From NCBI GenBank assembly GCA_030248215.1, contig JASANG010001887.1:96814-160813 (forward strand): a stretch of DNA of 64,000 nt, written 5' to 3'. The notes under the pieces were generated by a model. That model did not search any database and had not been told where the DNA came from. It saw only the letters and a program-made list of their open reading frames with translations. Origin of the DNA: Enoplolaimus lenunculus. Lineage: Eukaryota > Nematoda > Enoplea > Enoplida > Thoracostomopsidae. The first letter of the stretch is position 1. Each line of letters begins with the position of its first letter. The position numbers were made by a program, and so were the translations under genes. Shown here one piece after another: positions 57,683 through 64,000 of this stretch.

Positions 57683-58612
57683 TTACTTGGGTTGTATTTT
57701 AACATTAAAACAATTTATACGGCGACTGTTTGTCCGAAATATTTTCAAATCATTACCTTTAATTTTTTCTTTTGATGTTACCACTACACACGGCTGTGTT
57801 TAAAGAAATAATTTTAAAAAAATACCTAAAAATAATTATATAATTTCGACTGCTCACAAGTTGAATTTTAACTGGGACAACTCAAACGCAGTAACGAAAA
57901 GAATTTGAAAATTGTCGGCTTAGCGAGTTGTTGTTGTTGAGTTAACATTTAAACGTTACATATTTGTTCACAAGAATAAAAACTTTATGATTAATAACAA
58001 TTTTAACCGCTTTAAATTGTTAATAGTCGTCAGCCGGTTTTTGCGTAATGCGCAAAAGGTACCGAACCAACAACAATTTGCATGCAAATTTTCTTTACAC
58101 AGAACAATAATCATTTTTCTGTTCTAAGAAAATATTGTAAACAAAGTAACGCTGGAAGGTTGCCCAAAATGCGCATGTGGTGCGCTCCAGTTTTAATTAT
58201 GACATATAGGCATTTAACAAACGCATACATTCTACAAATGGCGCCAATAATTAAACCAACTTAGCACCAGTTTCTAGGGCCACCGTATTAATTTCGTTCT
58301 TATAATTGCTGGTGTGATTCTACCACTAAAAGAATTCCCAACAACCAATTCACTGGACCACGTAGGTATACCTAAACCTGCACTTAGCCCTTGCTTTTGA
58401 CCTACGCTTATTGGTAGATTTAGGCTCAGACTTAGACGGAAGCTTAAGATTACGAATGACATAGCAATATAACGTATATGGTCGTTTTTTGCCGTCTATC
58501 AATCTAACATTTGTGTTACTTGGAAAAAGCATATATGTTCTGAATTGGTGTTAACGTTTATGTTTAATCATAATAGACAATCGTTTCAAATATTTGCAGC
58601 AGGTGACACCTG

Positions 58613-59008
58613 TCAGTCAAAGTAGGGAACGGGAACATCAGATCTTTTAACTAAACAGCTGGAAAACCTTGAATACACTCAAAATAGTATTTCTGATATT
58701 GAAAAAAATTTCTTACATTTAAGAAATATGATTAGCAAAGTGCTCTTGAAAAGTATTTCTGTTAAACACAACAGAAAAGTTTTCAAATAAGTTTTGAAAT
58801 AAAGTCTGAAAATAAACCGGTTTCCAATTATTTTTAGAAAAATTGTCTTAAATAGCAATAAAAACTTTTGCAGATTTTTGCCACACAGAATACTTTTCCG
58901 AATAAATTCAGAAATACTTTTTTGAGTGTAGGTACAGAACGGGTATTGAACTAGCTGCCTTAAGATTCCAAAGTAAACACTCTACCACTGTGCCACATAG
59001 CAGGCCAT
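58613..59008 (-). repeat. tRNA-derived SINE-like repeat, copy 3, interrupted
   Basis: The tail half (ATCAGATCTTTTAACTAAAC, AGCTGGAAAACC) and the tRNA-like half (CTCTACCACTGTGCCACATA) are separated by the TA-type MITE 58675-58929. It is the most diverged of the three copies. Confidence 0.65.
58675..58929. mobile_element. TA-flanked MITE with ACACTCAAAA(A/T)AGTATTTCTGA ends
   Basis: ACACTCAAAATAGTATTTCT on the left and AGAAATACTTTTTTGAGTGT on the right, TA at both borders. Inserted in a SINE-like copy, so it is younger than that copy. Confidence 0.82.
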
Positions 59009-59437
59009 GTAGCTATTTACCTCGTAAAAGCTTCAAAATTTAACGGTATTCTTTACACTTGGACTGTTTGAAACCTGAGATTCGCTCATGATTATTGTTT
59101 TGCTCGTCCGTATTTACACGTATGTATACAAGTTTTTTACAATTGAAATAGCGGAAACAGCGCAAAACATTCTTTGATCATCCAGAAATGGGAAAATATT
59201 CACTTTGACATTGCAAAAAGTTTACATTTCAATGTTTATAAACTGCGGCATGGCATTGTTTTGATTTATACACGGAAAAACACAAATATTTCAATTTCCG
59301 GTGGCCGAATATACGACAGTTTGTCATATACAACAATTGAAAAAATAGCGTTCTCCTATAGGATTGTTACTGCGAAAATTGTAAGATTCAAGTAGAACCA
59401 AAATATTGGTTTATCAAATGTCTAAAATTACGGCAAA

Positions 59438-59809
59438 GGACCATATTCTCAAATGTGTACTTATAGCATCTATCACTAGTTGGTACACTGCAAAAAATGA
59501 TGAGTCAAATTGCCTCTCTCTGAAATAGGCTTTTGCTTACTACACAAACTGAGTCAAATTCGACACCGCTAGTATCAAATTCGACTCACAGAGCGGTTTG
59601 GGTATATAAGTCGAAATTGTCTCTGGCGGAGTCGAGTTTGACTCAGTTTGTGTAGTAGGAAAAGCCTATTTCGGTTGCTCAGAAATAAAACAGTAAATCA
59701 AACCTGTAAAATTGTGATGAATTCCACCGCTCTGCGTTTAGTGATTTCAATGTTCCAAGAGTTATCACCAACTGACTATAGATGCTACACACTTTTGTGA
59801 ATATGGTCA
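59438..59809. mobile_element. MITE with GGCCCGTATTCTCAAATG ends (copy 3), host of another MITE
   Basis: GGACCATATTCTCAAATGTG on the left and CACTTTTGTGAATATGGTC on the right. The inside is split by a CACTGCAAAAAAT element from 59486. Confidence 0.75.
59486..59675. mobile_element. CACTGCAAAAAAT palindromic MITE (copy 4), nested and right-truncated
   Basis: TA then CACTGCAAAAAATGATGAGT on the left. It follows the hairpin to GTAGGAAAAGCCTATTTCGG and stops before the right terminus. Confidence 0.72.
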
Positions 59810-61521
59810 AACAGTAATACGTAGCAATGTTTAACTGTGAACAATTAATAATGTAAAAATTCGCTCGTGAAAAAATATTTTAATAATTTCTAATTTTTCA
59901 GCGTCGAATGTCCTAAATTTGATTAGTCCTTAAGCCAGCGGATAATTCAAGTTGATGGTTTTAAAATATACCCGTTCAACACATATACGATATATACATA
60001 CGTTCATATATAATATATAAACATATATATATAATATGTAGGTATATATTCTTTGTTTTCTAAACGTGTCAAAAAATATATTTTTACTATAACCAAAACA
60101 AAGGTTTTCAAATGTAACGGTCATTGATGCAGCTTTAATTCATTTTTACATATCATTCCAGTCGCTTGACGATTTTTCTAGTCAACTTTTTCATAATTTT
60201 TCGGGCCTCCTGCGGTGAAAAATGAATGCGATTTCAGTTTTTAAACTTTTAAAAATGGTATTAAATCTTCTATCGCTGTTACGGTACTTTTTTGTCGTTG
60301 CTTTAAGAGTGGCTGTCTTATATTAAAAGACAAAAGTGAGTTGTTTATGTACAAATTTATACAGGTAAACGGTAGGCATATGTTAAAATATCGGGTTTAA
60401 TTTAAAAATTTTGATAGTTTTAAGTTATAAATGCCCGACCATATAAGCCCCGTCACGAACATGTAGCTGTTGATACAAATGCCGCTTTGCCCAATTTAAA
60501 GCATGACTTTGATTTCTCAGAATCAATCATGTTTCTACAATTTTAACTGACCGACAACAAATTTGTAGCAATTTTAAAATTAAAAAGCGTATTAAAATTT
60601 ACTTTACTTAGCCAAGCCTAACAATATTTTAACTTGTTTACACGTTTAATTCGAGAGTTAAAATGTTAAAATTGTAAAGCTAACACTTATAGTATAATTA
60701 TTAAGATTTCAATTTCTCAAACACCGGCATTTAACAACTGTGGTACGCCAAAATTGTGTATATCCACAGCCAAATAATATTTAACCACGGCTCAAAAGCA
60801 CAACCGCTGTGCAGCCGTGTGCAAATTATTTCCGGAATTTTGAATTCTTGTTATCTTTATATAGAGCCGCAATATACACAACTTTAGGTGCGTTTCCGTT
60901 TTGGCTAAATTGAACCTGACAAATGGCATGGTTTGCAAACCAGAATAGCTTTTATATTTGAAATACGAAAATTAAATGTCTATATTCAGAGCTGGTACAG
61001 TATTTAGTATCAGTAGTCTACTATAAATGTCGATAATGTGAGCAACTCTTGTGCATTAATGTTAAATTGTTGCGATGAAAGAAGCAACCTGTTTCTTAAA
61101 CCTAATCCTAAACCTAAGCCTAATTGTGAAGCCAACAAGCAAGAGTACAATATTCATCAAAGGTACGAAAAGCCTTTTTTCTTACAAATAGTTCGCGCCA
61201 CAAAAGATTGTTAAATTTTTCCATTTTTTCGCAATATGCAAATTACAAAGCTTAAATTTTACCTTAATTCAAGTTTCTTAGCTTTAGTTGTGGTCATCAG
61301 CCTGGCTCTGGCGTTATAAAAGCTACACGACCCTGGATAAAGTACGCATAAGCGTTTATAATATATTTATTGCAAGGGTTTTTGCCTAAAATTCAAAAAG
61401 AAAAAACAATTTATGCTAAAATCAATTTTTTGCTACACAAACGACTAAACACAGTTACTTAGTGCTACTAAAACATTTCAATATATTTAGTTTGAAACAT
61501 GAAAAGTGTTTAAAATAGCGT
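59810..61521. other. AT-rich stretch without a recognised feature
   Basis: Very AT-rich, including a TATATA-rich run at 59995-60050. A short CCTAAACCTAAGCC piece at 61105 resembles the TTAGGC-core family. No exon with supported borders found. Confidence 0.4.
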
Positions 61522-61527
61522 TTTATT
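61522..61527 (-). promoter_or_regulatory. Polyadenylation signal AATAAA of the PPSY gene
   Basis: AATAAA on the minus strand about 80 bases after the stop codon, a normal distance for a short 3' UTR. Confidence 0.5.
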
Positions 61528-61604
61528 TTTTTGACACAATATTGTCAAATCCGAATTAGCAAAATAAATTTCAATATTTTACAACATTAAAAATCTTTTT
61601 GAGT

Positions 61605-62103
61605 TTAATGAATTTGACGAGTATGAGCCGTTATTTGGCTGGCAGCAGCGGCGCCACGCGACGGTTCATCCACAGCCGCACGCTCGATGGCTGCTCTGTG
61701 ATGCTTCAAGAACGACGCGCGCTGTTCAACGGTCAACTGGTTCACAATTGTATCGAAATGAACCCGATCCTCAACTGTCATCATATCTCGTGGTACCGGG
61801 GGTACATAGCTTGGTGGATTTTGGCACGTTTTGCGGGCGTCATCATCGTTACTGGGTGTAGGCCTCCAAACACCTGCTGAATGTTGTTCGAATTGATCGT
61901 TTGCGAGCGGTTTAGACTTCCTGAGGTAACGACGTTGGTCAGGGCGTGCGCGACGATGCGAAGCGTGAGACGGCAGCGCGTAAGAATGAGAGAGGCTACG
62001 GGATCGATGGCGGTTTTGAGATTGCGGTATGTCTCTGTGATAGGGCATCTGCGGGGAGTAGCGTCTATAGCCGTGTGGAGGGCGATGTGTACTGGAGCAG
62101 TGT
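61605..62103 (-). CDS. PPSY membrane protein, exon 2 (cytoplasmic tail)
   Basis: 499 nt including the stop. It begins HCSSTHRPPHGYRRYSPQM. GC content is visibly higher than in the flanks and the 165-codon frame is uninterrupted, both signs of selection on coding sequence. It ends with an Ala/Arg-rich stretch. Confidence 0.75.
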
Positions 62104-63416
62104 CTGAATTTTACATAATTCAGAATCGCAGTTCGTTAAACTATAATATCAGTGTTCATGGGACTGGAGTACTACTTTATGAACCTCAATTTTCGTTTCT
62201 TAACCACTTGTTTTAGCTGGTTTCTCTAAACGAAGTAGTCTAACATACATTGATTGTTATGAGCATAGAACATACAATTCTAGAAATGTTTATTTATTAT
62301 GCAACTGCCTCAATAGTACTAGGTATTCGGTTTAGAAGTTTGCTACTGACTAGTAAATAGTTGCGTTGGCCAGCTGAAGATGAGTTAATTTGGTTTGTCT
62401 TCGATTCTATCGAATGTCACCCTCTCCTCGAACGATTTATACATGAGTTGTTTTACGTTGTATGAAGAAAGAATCACATTGCAATATACTTACGCTAAAT
62501 CGTGCAAACGTCAGTACATGTTACTGTTAGTGGCGCCGCCCTTTCAGCGGCGTATCTAGAAGTTTCAGACGGGAGGCGGGCTGGTAAATATTTTGAAACG
62601 TAATTTCTTACAAAAAAATTTTCTGAGATAAAAAAAGTTGTAAGGTTATCAAATTGGCAAGATATTTTCTGAAGAGGCAAAATTGTAAGGTAGGGACCTT
62701 ACCATTTTATCACAAAGTATTTCTGACGGGAGGAATACGCCTGCCCGACCCTTCCTGGATGTGCTAGTGCCTGCTTTCTCACTAGACCACAGTAGAGTAC
62801 GCTTAAATTTTAGATAAATTATATTTCCTTGGGCTTAAGCTTAAGCTTCGTTTTACACTTTTGTTTCTTTACGCTGTGGAGGCATAAAAATAGGAATATG
62901 TTTTGGTTGTTACTTATGATTGGAAAATAGACCAAAGCCAAACAGCTCCTGATTTTATAAACAATACACACCGAAAAAATAAATCTACTCGTCAAAATGT
63001 CAAGCATTTAGTTCAATATTCTGCGACTGAGGATTGAATACAATTTTTTGGTCAGCTCCAGCTACATTAGTGGAGAGGCAACGCAAATTATTCCAAAAGT
63101 TTTTACACAACCGCTTTTCGGATATCCGGGTACATATTTTTTTTCGGATACATATCCGGATATTTTTCATACCACTTCTTGTATTTTTCATGACCAATCT
63201 GGTTTGACAACGACTAAATACAAAAAGTTACCTTCTTCTACCGGATGCATCATCTCTATCGAACTGGCGATTGTTTGAATGTACTTTTCGAATACAAAAA
63301 TAGCAAATACATCCACAAATTACGATAAGTAAAAAGGTTATCGTTAAAACTGCTGCGACGATGGTAGCAATGAATAAGTCACGTGATTGCAATGGAATTG
63401 TTTTGTTTGTTGACAT
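61605..63416 (-). CDS. Two-exon gene for a 227-residue single-pass membrane protein with a PPSY motif (unrecognised)
   Basis: Exons 63232-63416 and 62103-61605 (minus strand) join in phase: two bases AG plus A make Arg 62. Donor GTAACT, acceptor AAAATTCAG. An in-frame TAA lies 36 bases before the ATG with no AG between, so Met 1 is well supported. Residues 14-42 form one hydrophobic segment (LFIATIVAAVLTITFLLIVI) followed by a Cys cluster (34, 36, 38, 41) and basic residues. This suggests a short outside N-terminus, with one sequon at Asn 4, and an Arg/His/Ser-rich cytoplasmic tail. PPSY at 158-161 is a WW-domain ligand type, and PPVPR follows. The tail ends with a predicted helix (TVEDRVHFDTIVNQLTVEQR). 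I do not recognise the family; small PY-motif membrane adaptors (WBP1/VOPP1-like, CYYR1-like) share the layout only. Confidence 0.72.
63232..63416 (-). CDS. PPSY membrane protein, exon 1 (transmembrane segment)
   Basis: 185 nt: MSTNKTIPLQSRD, the hydrophobic segment, then CIRKVHSNNRQ and an acidic/basic stretch ending GRR plus two bases. Donor AAG|GTAACT. Confidence 0.72.
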
Positions 63417-63615
63417 TAAATGAAGTAGAAAAGCAACCGGCCGAAATTATATCGAGGTGACTTGGTACTTTTTTGCGAGCATCAAACCATTGCCCGTTGG
63501 TTAAACGTTTTTAAGTGGTATACGTTTGTTGAAAGATTAAATTAAACTGATTCAATTGTTTGTGTTCTATCACTGAATAAAATGTTTCGTTGAGCTGTGA
63601 GTTGTATGCGTGGTA

Positions 63616-63660
63616 TTCAGGGTGTAAACAAATAGAAAAAATAACGAAAAATCAATACTG
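63616..63660. mobile_element. CAGGGTGTAAA terminus, partner of 17180-17559
   Basis: CAGGGTGTAAACAAATAGAA then AAAATAACG matches, inverted, the right end at 17520-17559. The other end was not found. Confidence 0.4.
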
Positions 63661-63739
63661 AAGCAAAAAATGTTTTATTTTTGTACGAATAAAACTTTGG
63701 CATCCAGATACTAAAGAGTGTTTAATAGCGGACATGCAG

Positions 63740-64000
63740 CCAATATTTGAGTTTCCGTGGTGTATATGTCGTAGACCAACCTGTTATTCAGGAAAATTAC
63801 TAACTGGCCTAGGCCAATCAATGTACTATTTTATGCAATAGCAATTTGGCCTGGGCTCTACTGCTATTGGTCTTATAGACCAATCAGATTTGATTATTTG
63901 GACAAACACAATACCGTTAACCAATCAGCGTTGGTCTTCTGTTGTTTCGCAAATTATCATCGCTATTTGGCCTAGGCGAAACTGCTATTTGCTTCGAAAA
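63740..64000. repeat. CCAATCA cluster with repeated TTGGCCTAGGC motif upstream of the PPSY gene
   Basis: Three CCAATCA(G/A) and several ATTGG/TTGGTC motifs. Also a ~32-bp imperfect repeat (TTTGGCCTGGGCTCTACTGC at 63846; TTTGGCCTAGGCGAAACTGC at 63966). It lies 0.3-0.6 kb upstream of the ATG at 63416, so it could be promoter sequence or the edge of a repeat cut by the window end. Confidence 0.4.

Overview
The window is animal nuclear DNA. It is AT-rich, with spliced genes, GT-AG introns and dozens of short inverted-repeat transposons (MITEs). No bacterial, organellar or viral genes were recognised. The two named genes (a Zic-family zinc-finger factor and a TMEM131-family ER protein) are metazoan. 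The long repeat-filled introns and MITE density suggest an invertebrate with a medium-sized genome. A tunicate is my best guess, but the sequence alone does not settle it.

All three supported genes lie on the minus strand. (1) Left, 724-9074: six small in-phase exons of a TMEM131/TMEM131L homologue, including two micro-exons of 29 and 24 nt. Its first exon was not found securely, and its 3' part runs off the left edge. (2) Centre, 22476-43416: a complete Zic gene in five coding exons predicting 1124 residues, with five C2H2 fingers, a poly-Asn tract, poly-Gln and His runs, and a C-terminal NEWYF motif. (3) Right, 61605-63416: a two-exon gene for an unrecognised 227-residue single-pass membrane protein with a cytoplasmic PPSY motif.

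Nearly everything else is repeats. At least ten short inverted-repeat families can be separated by their ends. Several have target-site duplications readable in the sequence: 8 bp (hAT-like: CAGGGTGCAACC, CAGGCCCGTAGCC and a TTAGGC-rich family), TTAA (piggyBac-like, carrying a tRNA-like segment), TA (palindromic CACTGCAAAAAAT and CTCTCTAAAA families) and TAA (GGGTTGCGCTATAC). Nested insertions give a relative order of activity. A 1.7-kb array of a 24-bp repeat in the last Zic intron appears to have grown from the end of another MITE. A 45-bp tandem repeat sits about 0.5 kb upstream of the Zic start codon. A 0.6-kb degenerate array repeats an E2F-like TTGGCGGGAA motif between TMEM131 and Zic.

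The gene content is ordinary. The unusual content is the transposon history, the tandem arrays near Zic, and the enlarged Zic protein. I found no evidence for a new multi-gene system.
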